From assembly GCF_027625935.1 (NCBI RefSeq), contig NZ_CP115300.1:4774001-4838000 (forward strand): DNA of 64,000 bases, given 5' to 3'. The translations under genes were made by a program, and so were the position numbers. Shown piece after piece: positions 49,601 to 58,924 of the stretch (positions are counted from its first letter, which is position 1; each line of letters begins with the position of its first letter). Under the pieces are notes generated by a model that was not told the DNA's origin, did no database searches, and saw nothing but the letters and a program-made list of their open reading frames with translations. The DNA is from Streptomyces camelliae (GTDB taxonomy: Bacteria; Actinomycetota; Actinomycetes; Streptomycetales; Streptomycetaceae).

Positions 49601-51855
49601 GCCGGACGCCTCTGGACACGGTCGAGCACGCGGCCGCGACCCCCGACGTCGAGCTGCCCTGGGCCGAACTCGGCCTGAAGAAGGACGAGTACGAGCGGGT
49701 GGTGGAGATCCTCGGCCGCCGCCCGACCGGCGCCGAGCTCGCCATGTACTCGGTCATGTGGTCCGAGCACTGCTCGTACAAGTCCTCCAAGGTCCACCTG
49801 CGCCAGTTCGGCGAGAAGGCCCCGCAGAGCGACGCGCTGCTCGTCGGCATCGGCGAGAACGCGGGCGTGGTGGACGTCGGCCAGGGCTACGCGGTCACCT
49901 TCAAGGTCGAGTCGCACAACCACCCCTCCTACGTCGAGCCCTACCAGGGCGCGGCCACGGGTGTCGGCGGCATCGTCCGCGACATCATCGCGATGGGTGC
50001 CAGGCCGGTGGCTGTGGTCGACCCCCTGCGCTTCGGTGCGGCGGACCACCCGGACACCAAGCGGGTGCTCCCGGGCGTCGTCGCGGGCATCGGCGGCTAC
50101 GGCAACTGCCTGGGCCTGCCCAACATCGGCGGCGAGGTCGTCTTCGACGCCTGCTACCAGGGCAACCCGCTGGTCAACGCGGGCGCCATCGGCGTCATGC
50201 GGCACGAGGACATCCACCTCGCCAAGGCCTCCGGCGCGGGCAACAAGGTCATCCTCTACGGCGCCCGGACCGGCGGCGACGGCATCGGCGGTGCCTCGAT
50301 CCTGGCCTCCGAGACCTTCGACGACGCCAAGCCCTCCAAGCGCCCGGCCGTCCAGGTCGGCGACCCCTTCCAGGAGAAGCTCCTCATCGAGTGCACCCTG
50401 GAGGCCTTCCAGGAGAAGCTCGTCGTCGGCATCCAGGACCTGGGTGCGGCGGGCCTGTCCTGCGCCACGTCCGAGCTGGCGTCCAACGGCTCCGGCGGCA
50501 TGACCGTGACCCTGGACGACGTACCCCTGCGCGACTCGACGCTCTCCCCCGAGGAGATCCTCATGAGCGAGTCGCAGGAGCGCATGTGCGCGGTGGTCGA
50601 GCCGGAGAAGGTCGACCGGTTCCTGGAGATCTGCGAGAAGTGGGACGTCATCGCCACCGTCATCGGTGAGGTGACCGACGGGGACCGCCTGGAGATCTTC
50701 TGGCACGGCGAGAAGATCGTGGACGTCGACCCGCGCACGGTCGCCCACGAGGGCCCGACCTACGAGCGCCCCTACGCCCGCCCGGACTGGCAGGACGCCC
50801 TCCAGGCCGACGACGCGAACAAGCTCCCGCGCCCGCAGACCTCGGAGGAGCTCCGGGCCCAGGTCCTGCAGCTGGTCGCGTCTCCCAACCAGGCCTCCAA
50901 GAAGTGGATCACGCAGCAGTACGACCACTTCGTGCAGGGCAACACGGTGCTGGCCCAGCCCGAGGACTCGGGCATGATCCGCATCGACGAGGCGAGCGGT
51001 CTCGGTGTCGCCATCGCGACGGACGGCAACGGGCGCTACGCCAAGCTCGACCCGTACGCGGGCGCGCAGCTGGCGCTGGCGGAGGCGTACCGGAACGTGG
51101 CGACGACGGGCGCGAAGCCGCTGGCCGTCTCCGACTGCCTGAACTTCGGCTCGCCCGAGGACCCGGCGGTGATGTGGCAGTTCGCGGAGGCCGTGCGCGG
51201 TCTGGCGGACGCCTGCCAGCAGCTCGGCACGCCCGTGACCGGCGGCAACGTCTCGCTCTACAACCAGACGGGCGAGGCGGCCATCCACCCGACCCCGGTG
51301 GTCGCGGTGCTGGGCGTGATCGACGATGTCGCGCGCCGCACGCCGGTCGCCTTCCAGGAGGAGGGCCAGCTGATCTACCTCCTCGGCGACACGCGTGAGG
51401 AGTTCGGCGGCTCGGCGTGGTCCCAGGTGATCCACGACCACCTCGGCGGTCTGCCCCCGAAGGTCGACCTGGAGCGCGAGCGCCTGCTGGGCGAGATCCT
51501 GATCTCCGCCTCCCGCGACGGCATGATCGACTCCGCGCACGACCTGTCCGACGGCGGTCTGATCCAGGCCGTGGTCGAGTCGGTGCTGCTCGGCGGCAAG
51601 GGCGCGCGTCTGGTCGTACCCGACGGCCTGGACGCCTTCACCTTCCTGTTCTCCGAGTCGGCCGGCCGCGCGATCGTCGCCGTGCCGCGCTCGGAGGAGG
51701 TCCGCTTCAACGACATGTGCGCCGCCCGGGGCCTCCCGGTCAGCCGCGTCGGTGTCGTGGACGGCGAAGGGGTGGAGATCCAGGGCGAGTTCACGCTCAC
51801 GCCGGAAGAGCTGCGGAAGGCTCACGAGGAGACCATCCCGGCGCTGCTGGCGTAG
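49597..51855 (+). CDS. purL: FGAM synthase large subunit PurL (small type)
   Basis: The 752-aa protein is the PurSQ-dependent, B. subtilis-like PurL. Motifs include [15 protein letters not shown]-site [35 protein letters not shown], and the second half with [26 protein letters not shown] and AHDLSDGGL. It converts FGAR, glutamine and ATP to FGAM. The start ATG 49597 lies in ATGA with the purQ stop. A hairpin terminator closes the operon. Confidence 0.97.
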   Translation: MSRTPLDTVEHAAATPDVELPWAELGLKKDEYERVVEILGRRPTGAELAMYSVMWSEHCSYKSSKVHLRQFGEKAPQSDALLVGIGENAGVVDVGQGYAVTFKVESHNHPSYVEPYQGAATGVGGIVRDIIAMGARPVAVVDPLRFGAADHPDTKRVLPGVVAGIGGYGNCLGLPNIGGEVVFDACYQGNPLVNAGAIGVMRHEDIHLAKASGAGNKVILYGARTGGDGIGGASILASETFDDAKPSKRPAVQVGDPFQEKLLIECTLEAFQEKLVVGIQDLGAAGLSCATSELASNGSGGMTVTLDDVPLRDSTLSPEEILMSESQERMCAVVEPEKVDRFLEICEKWDVIATVIGEVTDGDRLEIFWHGEKIVDVDPRTVAHEGPTYERPYARPDWQDALQADDANKLPRPQTSEELRAQVLQLVASPNQASKKWITQQYDHFVQGNTVLAQPEDSGMIRIDEASGLGVAIATDGNGRYAKLDPYAGAQLALAEAYRNVATTGAKPLAVSDCLNFGSPEDPAVMWQFAEAVRGLADACQQLGTPVTGGNVSLYNQTGEAAIHPTPVVAVLGVIDDVARRTPVAFQEEGQLIYLLGDTREEFGGSAWSQVIHDHLGGLPPKVDLERERLLGEILISASRDGMIDSAHDLSDGGLIQAVVESVLLGGKGARLVVPDGLDAFTFLFSESAGRAIVAVPRSEEVRFNDMCAARGLPVSRVGVVDGEGVEIQGEFTLTPEELRKAHEETIPALLA

Positions 51856-51869
51856 GCACACCCGCTGAG

Positions 51870-51898
51870 GGCCCCGTCCGGTGTTTCCGGGCGGGGCC
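51870..51898. terminator. purSQL terminator, bidirectional
   Basis: GGCCCCGTCCGG pairs with CCGGGCGGGGCC (12 bp, one T-G wobble, 5-base loop), followed by TTTC. It sits between the convergent purL and MFS genes. Confidence 0.8.
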
Positions 51899-51917
51899 TT
51901 TCGCGCTCATACGGCTG

Positions 51918-53396
51918 TCATGCGGCCACGGGTTCCTCGACGGACTCCGTCCGCGGCCGGAGCCGGGGCAGCCGGAGCGCGAGCAGCGCGGACAGTGCCA
52001 TGAACCCGGCCCCGCACAGGAACACCGTGTCCATCGCGGAGACGTACGCCGTCACGCCCGCCACGCGGTCCGCTCCGCGCAGGGCGGCGAGGGAGCCGAC
52101 GTCGCCGGGGCCGTCGTAGAGGCGGGCCAGGAGCGTGCCGAAGAAGGCGGCGCCCAGCGCCATGCCGAGGGTCTGGAAGAAGCGGATCGAGGTCGTGGCC
52201 ACGCCGAGCTGGTGCGGCGGGGACGCGCGCTGCACCAGCTGGATCAGCTGGCCCAGGAGCTGGCCGAAGCCCAGGCCGATCAGGAGCAGGGCCGCCCGCA
52301 CCTGCCACAGGGAGGTGTGGGTGCCGGTGCCGGCCAGCAGCAGGAAGGCGGCCGTGCTCAGCACGGACCCGCTGAGCACGAACGTCCGCTCGGACCAGCC
52401 GCGTTCGGTGAGCCGTCCGGTGGCCGCGCCGACCGCCATGATGCCCGCCGCCATCGGGATCAGATACAGACCGGCGGAGGAGCTGGTGATGCCGCGGGCG
52501 AGCTGGAGGTAGACCAGCACGTAGTAGATCGCGCCGGTCATGGCCGCGCCCAGCAGACCCTGGAGCGCGAAGCCCAGGCGCAGCTCGGGGATGCGGAACA
52601 GTGCGGGCGGCAGGATGGGCGCGGCGGCGGTGAACTGGCGGCGCAGGAAGAGCCCGAGTGCGCCGGCCGCGATGAGGGCCGCGCCGACGACCTGCGGGGA
52701 CGCCCAGGCGTACTGCTTGCCGCCCCACTCGGTGACCAGCAGCAGCGAGGTGGAGAACACGGCGGCGAGCGCGGCGCCGGCGAAGTCGATCGCGCGGCTG
52801 CCGGCGGCGGGGCGGGGGAGCCTCAGGACGACCACGGCGGTGGCGAGCGCGGCGATGCCGAGCGGCAGGTTGACGTAGAACGCCCAGCGCCAGCTCGCGT
52901 GGTCGGCGAGGAAGCCGCCGAGCCAGGGGCCCACGGCGATGCCGCCGCCCGCGACGATCCCGCCGGTGCCGGCGCCCTTGTTCCGCTGCTCGCCGGGCCC
53001 CATGAGCTGGGCGATGACGACCATCGTCACGCTCATCAACCCGCCCGCGCCGAGGCCCTGTACGGCCCGGGAGGCGATCAGCCAGTCCATCGAGGGGGCC
53101 GCGCCGCACAGCGCCGAACCGGTGAGGAAGGCGCCGAGGGAGCCGAGGAAGACGGGCCCCGCACCGAGGACGTCGCACAGCCTGCCGTAGAGCGGGAGCA
53201 TCGCGGCGGAGGCCAGCGAGAAGGCGCTCACCAGCCAGGGGATCGCGGCCACGCCGTGCTCGGGGTCGAGGTCCCTGACGATCGGGACGGTCACGGCGGA
53301 CACGATCTGGGTGTCCAGGACGGCCAGGACGATCGTGATCAGACAGACGGCCAGGGCGATCTTGCGCCGGGTGTCGGTCAGCTGGGTGTCGGGCAT
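51918..53396 (-). CDS. DHA2-family MFS efflux transporter
   Basis: The 492-aa protein has about 14 membrane helices with VLDTQIVSAVTVPIVRDL in helix 1, motif A YGRLCDVLGAGPVFL after helix 2 and motif C GGIAVGPWLGGF. It probably exports drugs or metabolites. ATG 53396 (MPDTQ) is chosen; the frame extends to 53471. It is divergent from the TetR gene at 53492, with an operator-like palindrome between them. Confidence 0.9.
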   Translation of the reverse strand: MPDTQLTDTRRKIALAVCLITIVLAVLDTQIVSAVTVPIVRDLDPEHGVAAIPWLVSAFSLASAAMLPLYGRLCDVLGAGPVFLGSLGAFLTGSALCGAAPSMDWLIASRAVQGLGAGGLMSVTMVVIAQLMGPGEQRNKGAGTGGIVAGGGIAVGPWLGGFLADHASWRWAFYVNLPLGIAALATAVVVLRLPRPAAGSRAIDFAGAALAAVFSTSLLLVTEWGGKQYAWASPQVVGAALIAAGALGLFLRRQFTAAAPILPPALFRIPELRLGFALQGLLGAAMTGAIYYVLVYLQLARGITSSSAGLYLIPMAAGIMAVGAATGRLTERGWSERTFVLSGSVLSTAAFLLLAGTGTHTSLWQVRAALLLIGLGFGQLLGQLIQLVQRASPPHQLGVATTSIRFFQTLGMALGAAFFGTLLARLYDGPGDVGSLAALRGADRVAGVTAYVSAMDTVFLCGAGFMALSALLALRLPRLRPRTESVEEPVAA

Positions 53397-53434
53397 GGGG
53401 CCACCATGCCCCTCAAGCGTGGACTCAGTCAATC

Positions 53435-53451
53435 TTTTATCTGAGATGAAA
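53435..53451. promoter_or_regulatory. Operator-like palindrome between MFS and TetR genes
   Basis: TTTTATCT-G-AGATGAAA is a 17-bp inverted repeat with one mismatch in the middle of the 95-bp divergent promoter region. It is AT-rich against the background. It is the likely TetR binding site controlling both genes. Confidence 0.65.
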
Positions 53452-53491
53452 TTTGATCCTGGCCAAAACATCGCCTTGGTACGGTGCCCTC

Positions 53492-54133
53492 ATGGCGGGT
53501 GAGGCGATGGGGCTGCGGGAGCGCAAGAAGCAGCAGACGGCGCTGCGGATCTACCGGACCGCGATCGGGCTGTTCGCGGAGAAGGGCTTCGACGCGGTGT
53601 CCGTGCAGGAGATCGCCGACGCGGCCGAGGTGTCGAAGATGACCGTCTTCAATTACTTCGGCACCAAGGAGGACCTGGTCTTCAAGCCCATGGAGAAGCA
53701 CTTCTCCGACCCCGCCCGTGCCGTGCGCGACCGCGCCCCGGGCGAGTCGGCGGTGGCCGCCGTACGCCGGCAGTTCCTGGAGCTGGTCGAGGCGCGCGAC
53801 CCCTCGGTCGGGCTGAATCCCGAGCCGTTCGCCCGCCGGATCCGCGAGGTGGTCATGGCCACCCCGGTCCTGAGGGACCGCGCGTACGTCGCCTCCGAGC
53901 GCGGCGCACGGGAGCTGGCCGACGTGCTCGCCGAGGAGACCGGCGACCCGACCCTGGCTCTGATCGCCGCCGCCACGCTCAACGTCACCCGCACCGCGCT
54001 CGTGGAGGAGCACCACCGCCGCCTCGACGCCGGTGAGACCCCCGAGCAGGTCGCCGCCGACGCCGCCGAACGCGCGCGGCGCGCCTTCGACTTGGTGGAA
54101 AACGGCCTGAAGGACTACGCCGTCAAGGCATAG
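53492..54133 (+). CDS. TetR-family regulator
   Basis: The 213-aa protein has a TetR helix-turn-helix at residues 20-60 (AVSVQEIADAAEVSKMTVFNYF) followed by GTKEDLVF, then a ligand domain of the type common in Streptomyces efflux repressors. ATG 53492 starts the likely product; an internal ATG lies 5 codons on. It is divergent from the MFS gene that it probably represses. It is followed after 10 bp by the MDMPI-type gene, which may share its transcript. Confidence 0.9.
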   Translation: MAGEAMGLRERKKQQTALRIYRTAIGLFAEKGFDAVSVQEIADAAEVSKMTVFNYFGTKEDLVFKPMEKHFSDPARAVRDRAPGESAVAAVRRQFLELVEARDPSVGLNPEPFARRIREVVMATPVLRDRAYVASERGARELADVLAEETGDPTLALIAAATLNVTRTALVEEHHRRLDAGETPEQVAADAAERARRAFDLVENGLKDYAVKA

Positions 54134-54143
54134 GCTCACCGCC

Positions 54144-54941
54144 ATGCCTCCCGCCAAGAAGCGCGCCCGGACCTACGACCCCGTCAAGACCCGAGCCGCG
54201 GTCCTCGCCCAGTTCGGCAACGTCCGGGAAGCCGTCCGCGGCCTCACCGCGGAGCAGCTCGCCCTGCCCACCCGGCTCGGCGAGTGGACCGTACGGGACC
54301 TGGTCGCGCACATCGGCATGGCCCTCACCGCGATCCACCGGGCGCTCGCCCTGCCCGAGCCGCCGAAGGCGGACTCCGCCCCGCTCGACTGGCCCTTCGC
54401 CACCTCGGCCAATGCCGCCGCCATCGACGAGTTCACCCGGAACATCGCCGCCGAACACGCCGACCTCGACACCTACCTCGCGGACATCGAGCAGTCCCTG
54501 GGCGCCCTGCTCGCGGAGCACTCCGGTACCCGGATCCTGCAGACGAGCGCCGGCGCGATGTCCCTGGACGACTACCTGATCACCCGGACCGTCGAACTCG
54601 TCGTCCACACCGACGACCTCGCGGCCGCCGTCCCCGGCCTGGACATCCCGTACGACCGTCAGGCCCTGGCCGCCGCGACCCGGCTGCTCGCCGACGCCCT
54701 CGCCGTGAAGGCGCCCGGCGGCTCCACCGAGGTGCGGGTGCCGCCGTACGCCGTGGTGCAGTGCGTCGAGGGGCCCCGGCACACCCGCGGCACCCCGCCG
54801 AACGTCGTGGAGACCGATCCGCTGACCTGGATCCGGCTCGCCACGGGGCGCGTGAGCTGGAAGGAAGCTGTCGAGGAGGCCGAGGTGAGCGCGAGCGGGG
54901 AGCGGGCGGACCTCGGCGCTCTGCTGCCGCTGATGTCGTGA
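54144..54941 (+). CDS. Maleylpyruvate isomerase-family (DinB-like, mycothiol-type) protein
   Basis: The 265-aa protein belongs to the MDMPI group: a helical N-domain with LGEWTVRDLVAHIGMALTAI (metal-site His in LVAHIG), a second histidine in IHRALAL, the third in LVVHTDDLAAAVPG, and a C-terminal SCP2-like domain starting near 175 (PPYAVVQCVEGPRHTRG). Such enzymes use mycothiol in thiol transfer or isomerisation. The substrate is unknown. It follows the TetR gene by 10 bp. Confidence 0.85.
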   Translation: MPPAKKRARTYDPVKTRAAVLAQFGNVREAVRGLTAEQLALPTRLGEWTVRDLVAHIGMALTAIHRALALPEPPKADSAPLDWPFATSANAAAIDEFTRNIAAEHADLDTYLADIEQSLGALLAEHSGTRILQTSAGAMSLDDYLITRTVELVVHTDDLAAAVPGLDIPYDRQALAAATRLLADALAVKAPGGSTEVRVPPYAVVQCVEGPRHTRGTPPNVVETDPLTWIRLATGRVSWKEAVEEAEVSASGERADLGALLPLMS

Positions 54942-54987
54942 CCCGGGGGCGGCGGAACCGGTCGTACCGGCGGGCCGTCGAATCCCC

Positions 54988-55467
54988 ATGAACCGGTACA
55001 AGCAACGCATGATCCCGTCGGCCGCCGCCGCCCTCGTCGTCCTCACGGTGGCCTGCGGCACCGGGAAGGCGGACAGTGGTCCGGTGAGCTCCCCGCAGCC
55101 CGTGACGCAGCCCGTGACCGGCGTCGACTGGCGAGTCGACGGCCTGACCGTCGGCGGTACGACCCGGCACGCACCCGCCACCGCCCGGCTGCGCATCGAC
55201 ACGTCCGGCGGGGCGGAGGGCAAGGCGGCGGGCAACCTCGGCTGCAACCAGTTCAGCGCCCGCGCGACCGTGCACGGCGACCGGATCACCCTCGGCGACC
55301 TGCGCACGACCCGGATGGCCTGCGCCCCCGACCGCATGGACTTCGAGCGCGCCCTGGCCAGTGCGCTGACCACCGGCACGCTCGTCGCGAAGACCGATGA
55401 CGGGAAGCTGACGCTCACCGACGGCAACGGTGACATCGTCCACCTCAGCCGTAACGCCTCCGGATGA
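54988..55467 (+). CDS. META-domain lipoprotein
   Basis: The 159-aa protein has a signal peptide with lipobox LTVAC (Cys 24) and one META/HslJ-type domain: WRVDGLTVGG, GNLGCNQFSARATV with the conserved GCN motif, and RTTRMACAPDRMDFERALASAL. HslJ-like lipoproteins are linked to antibiotic or heat resistance in other bacteria. It begins 46 bp after the MDMPI-type gene. At its end, ATGATG overlaps the stop and opens a 46-codon frame (see findings). Confidence 0.88.
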   Translation: MNRYKQRMIPSAAAALVVLTVACGTGKADSGPVSSPQPVTQPVTGVDWRVDGLTVGGTTRHAPATARLRIDTSGGAEGKAAGNLGCNQFSARATVHGDRITLGDLRTTRMACAPDRMDFERALASALTTGTLVAKTDDGKLTLTDGNGDIVHLSRNASG

Positions 55468-55631
55468 TGTGCGACACCTCACTCGTGCATACGGCAAAGA
55501 CGCCCGCGATCGCCTCCTGGCGGTCTCCGATCGACCGCCCTGAAGCCCGTCTCACGTCGCTGACCTGCGTAAATGGAGAAAGCGACAAGGTGATCCGCAC
55601 ACCCTGATCCGTTACGGGCGCGTATCCCCAA

Positions 55632-55661
55632 TTCGGACCAGTGGTCGACCTCGCCTACACT
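55632..55661 (+). promoter_or_regulatory. Predicted promoter for leaderless purF mRNA
   Basis: TTCGGA (55632-55637), an 18-bp spacer and TACACT (55656-55661) form a plausible promoter. The start codon GTG is at 55669, 7 bases after the -10, and no Shine-Dalgarno fits between, so transcription likely begins at the GTG. Confidence 0.5.
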
Positions 55662-55668
55662 CGGTGGC

Positions 55669-57198
55669 GTGCCACGTGGTGACGGTCGACTCAATCACGA
55701 TCTGCTTCCCGGCGAGAAGGGCCCCCAGGACGCTTGCGGCGTCTTCGGCGTCTGGGCTCCGGGTGAAGAGGTCGCAAAGCTCACGTACTTCGGGCTCTAC
55801 GCCCTCCAGCACCGGGGTCAGGAATCCGCGGGAATCGCGGTCAGCAACGGCTCCCAGATCCTCGTCTTCAAGGACATGGGCCTGGTCTCCCAGGTCTTCG
55901 ACGAGACCTCGCTCGGTTCGCTCCAGGGTCATATCGCGGTCGGACACGCCCGCTACTCGACCACCGGCGCCTCCGTGTGGGAGAACGCCCAGCCGACGTT
56001 CCGCGCCACCGCGCACGGCTCGATCGCGCTCGGCCACAACGGCAACCTGGTCAACACGGCGCAGCTCGCCGAGATGGTCGCCGACCTCCCGAACGACAAC
56101 AACAGCCGCTCCACCCGGGTCGCGGCCACCAACGACACCGACCTGCTGACGGCGCTGCTCGCCGCCCAGGTCGACGAGGACGGCAAGCCGCTGACCATCG
56201 AGGAGGCCGCGCACGCGGTGCTCCCGAAGGTGCGGGGCGCGTTCTCCCTCGTCTTCATGGACGAGCACACCCTCTACGCCGCCCGCGACCCGCAGGGCAT
56301 CCGCCCGCTGGTCCTCGGCCGCCTGGAGCGCGGCTGGGTGGTCGCCTCCGAGACCGCCGCCCTGGACATCACCGGCGCGAGCTTCGTGCGGGAGATCGAG
56401 CCGGGCGAGTTCGTCGCCATCGACGAGAACGGTCTGCGCGCCTCCCGATTCGCGGAAGCGAAGCCCAAGGGCTGTGTCTTCGAGTACGTGTACCTGGCCC
56501 GCCCGGACACCGACATCGCCGGCCGGAACGTCTACCTCTCCCGCGTGGAGATGGGCCGCCGGCTCGCCAAGGAAGCCCCGGTCGAGGCCGATCTGGTCAT
56601 AGCGACCCCGGAATCCGGCACCCCGGCCGCCATCGGCTACGCGGAGGCCTCCGGCATCCCCTTCGGCGCGGGTCTCGTGAAGAACGCCTACGTCGGCCGC
56701 ACCTTCATCCAGCCCTCGCAGACCATCCGGCAGCTGGGCATCCGCCTGAAGCTGAACCCGCTGAAGGAAGTCATCAAGGGCAAGCGCCTGGTCGTCGTCG
56801 ACGACTCGATCGTGCGCGGCAACACCCAGCGCGCCCTGGTCCGCATGCTCCGCGAGGCCGGCGCGGCGGAAGTCCACATCCGGATTTCCTCTCCCCCCGT
56901 GAAGTGGCCCTGCTTCTTCGGCATCGACTTCGCCACGCGCGCGGAGCTGATCGCCAACGGCATGACCATCGAGGAGATCGGCACCAGCCTGGGCGCCGAC
57001 TCGCTCGCGTACATCTCCATCGACGGCATGATCGAGGCGACCACCATCGCCAAGCCGAACCTGTGCCGCGCCTGCTTCGACGGCGAGTACCCGATGGCGC
57101 TGCCGGACCCCGAGCTGCTCGGCAAGCAGCTCCTGGAGACCGAGCTGGCGGCCGGTCCCGCCGCCACGGCCGCGGCCGACGCGATCCGTCGCCCGTAA
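55669..57198 (+). CDS. purF: Amidophosphoribosyltransferase
   Basis: The 509-aa enzyme makes phosphoribosylamine from PRPP and glutamine, the committed purine step. A 22-residue propeptide precedes the catalytic Cys23 (DACGVFGVW). The glutaminase has LQHRGQESAG and HNGNLVN, the PRPP loop is VVVDDSIVRGNT, and Cys in GCVFEYVY, KWPCFFGID and NLCRACFDGE are the [4Fe-4S] ligands of the Bacillus type. No purine-responsive leader is visible. purM follows after 34 bp on the same strand. Confidence 0.97.
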   Translation: MPRGDGRLNHDLLPGEKGPQDACGVFGVWAPGEEVAKLTYFGLYALQHRGQESAGIAVSNGSQILVFKDMGLVSQVFDETSLGSLQGHIAVGHARYSTTGASVWENAQPTFRATAHGSIALGHNGNLVNTAQLAEMVADLPNDNNSRSTRVAATNDTDLLTALLAAQVDEDGKPLTIEEAAHAVLPKVRGAFSLVFMDEHTLYAARDPQGIRPLVLGRLERGWVVASETAALDITGASFVREIEPGEFVAIDENGLRASRFAEAKPKGCVFEYVYLARPDTDIAGRNVYLSRVEMGRRLAKEAPVEADLVIATPESGTPAAIGYAEASGIPFGAGLVKNAYVGRTFIQPSQTIRQLGIRLKLNPLKEVIKGKRLVVVDDSIVRGNTQRALVRMLREAGAAEVHIRISSPPVKWPCFFGIDFATRAELIANGMTIEEIGTSLGADSLAYISIDGMIEATTIAKPNLCRACFDGEYPMALPDPELLGKQLLETELAAGPAATAAADAIRRP

Positions 57199-57232
57199 CA
57201 CCCTGCAGTACGACACGAAAGCTCTCACAGTC

Positions 57233-58300
57233 ATGTCTGAGACAACTGGTGCCAGCTACGCAGCGGCGGGCGTCGACATCGAGGCGGGCGACCGCGCGGT
57301 CGAGCTGATGAAGGAGTGGGTGAAGAAGACCCAGCGCCCCGAGGTCCTCGGCGGCCTCGGCGGCTTCGCCGGCCTCTTCGACGCCTCCGCCCTCAAGCGC
57401 TACGAGCGCCCGCTGCTCGCCTCCGCCACGGACGGCGTCGGCACGAAGGTCGACATCGCCCGCCGGCTGGGCGTCTACGACACCATCGGCCACGACCTCG
57501 TCGCCATGGTCATGGACGACATCGTGGTGTGCGGTGCCGAGCCGCTGTTCATGACGGACTACATCTGCGTCGGCAAGGTCCACCCCGAGCGTGTCGCGGC
57601 CATCGTGAAGGGCATCGCGGAGGGCTGTGTGCTCGCCGGGTGCGCCCTGGTGGGCGGCGAGACGGCCGAGCACCCGGGTCTGCTGGGCGAGGACGACTTC
57701 GACGTCGCCGGCGCCGGTACGGGCGTCGTGGAGGCCGACCGGCTGCTCGGCGCGGATCGCATCCGTAAGGGTGACGCGGTGATCGCCATGGCGTCCTCCG
57801 GGCTCCACTCCAACGGGTACTCCCTGGTCCGCCACGTCCTGCTGGACCGCGCCGGCCTGGCCCTGGAGACGGAGGTGGCCGAGCTCGGCCGTACCCTCGG
57901 CGAGGAGCTGCTGGAGCCCACCAAGATCTACTCGCTGGACTGCCTGGCACTGACCCGCACCACCGACGTGCACGCCTACTCGCACATCACGGGCGGCGGC
58001 CTCGCGGCCAACCTGGCCCGTGTCATCCCGGACGAGCTGCACGCCACGGTCGACCGCTCCACCTGGACCCCGGGCGCGATCTTCGACCTGGTCGGGAAGA
58101 CCGGGAACGTCGAGCGCCTGGAGCTGGAGAAGACCCTCAACATGGGCGTCGGCATGATGGCGATCGTCCCCGCGGAGTCCACCGAGGTGGCCCTCGCGAC
58201 CCTGGCCGACCGTGGGGTCGACGCCTGGGTGGCGGGCGAGATCACCGAGCGGGGCGAGAAGACGACCGGCGCCGAGCTGGTCGGGACGTATTCAAGCTGA
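57233..58300 (+). CDS. purM: AIR synthetase
   Basis: The 355-aa enzyme closes FGAM to AIR (purine step 5). Motifs are YAAAGVDIEAGDRAV, LLASATDGVGTKVDIA, MVMDDIVVCGAEPLFMTDYI, GCALVGGETAEHPG, SSGLHSNGYSLVR and HITGGGLAANLAR. The 34-bp gap from purF and the absence of a terminator indicate a purF-purM operon. A GC-rich hairpin ends it. Confidence 0.97.
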   Translation: MSETTGASYAAAGVDIEAGDRAVELMKEWVKKTQRPEVLGGLGGFAGLFDASALKRYERPLLASATDGVGTKVDIARRLGVYDTIGHDLVAMVMDDIVVCGAEPLFMTDYICVGKVHPERVAAIVKGIAEGCVLAGCALVGGETAEHPGLLGEDDFDVAGAGTGVVEADRLLGADRIRKGDAVIAMASSGLHSNGYSLVRHVLLDRAGLALETEVAELGRTLGEELLEPTKIYSLDCLALTRTTDVHAYSHITGGGLAANLARVIPDELHATVDRSTWTPGAIFDLVGKTGNVERLELEKTLNMGVGMMAIVPAESTEVALATLADRGVDAWVAGEITERGEKTTGAELVGTYSS

Positions 58301-58335
58301 AGGCGCCGCGCGCTGAACCTGCGGGTAGCACAGAA

Positions 58336-58364
58336 CCCGGTCGGTGGCAGTGCCACCGACCGGG
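58336..58364. terminator. Bidirectional terminator of purM and the DUF3073 gene
   Basis: CCCGGTCGGTGGC pairs exactly with 58352-58364 (13 bp, AGT loop) between two convergent genes. Confidence 0.82.
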
Positions 58365-58382
58365 CAGGTGCTGAGTACTAGG

Positions 58383-58634
58383 TCAAGCGCCGCGACGGTG
58401 CTGTGAGGGACCCTCGTCCTCGTCCTCGTCGTCGTCCTCGTAGAGGTCGGCGTACCGAGAGTAAAGATCGTCCTCGTCGTTCTCATCGTCCTCAAACGGC
58501 TCGCCGTTCGGCGGCTGGCTCGAAGTCGATGCGCCCAGTTCACTGGCCAGACGTGACAGGTCAGTCCCACCGCTGTTGTACTTCAGCTGGCGGGCGACCT
58601 TTGTCTGCTTGGCCTTGGCCCGGCCGCGCCCCAT
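58383..58634 (-). CDS. DUF3073 protein
   Basis: The 83-aa protein begins MGRGRAKAKQTKVARQLKYN, the conserved DUF3073 start, then has an acidic C-terminal half (FEDDENDEDDLYSRYADLY, DDDEDEDEG). The basic N-terminus and acidic tail suggest an RNA- or protein-binding role, but no function is known. ATG 58634 has GAGGGGGT upstream. The 290-bp gap 58635-58924 to vdh has no further gene that I can support. Confidence 0.9.
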   Translation of the reverse strand: MGRGRAKAKQTKVARQLKYNSGGTDLSRLASELGASTSSQPPNGEPFEDDENDEDDLYSRYADLYEDDDEDEDEGPSQHRRGA

Positions 58635-58924
58635 GGCTCGACCCCCTCGGTGACGGGGCTCGACGGCCCCAGAGTCTGACACGCGTTCATGATCCGGAAC
58701 GGACCCTCCGCAGAGAGGCCGGTCCGTAGGGCTTCCACGGTACCTGAGCCCGCGCCCATACGGTACGTCGCCCGCACCACGCGCGTGTGCACAGGACCTT
58801 CGAGGCGCCCTGTCCTCGCTGGTCAGTGGCGATTTTAACCACTTATCGGGGAACGACCCGCCGGTGGAAGTGAGAGTTCTCTCCAAGTTCCCGCCGACGG
58901 GTACCGCTCATGTGTGCGATCGGC

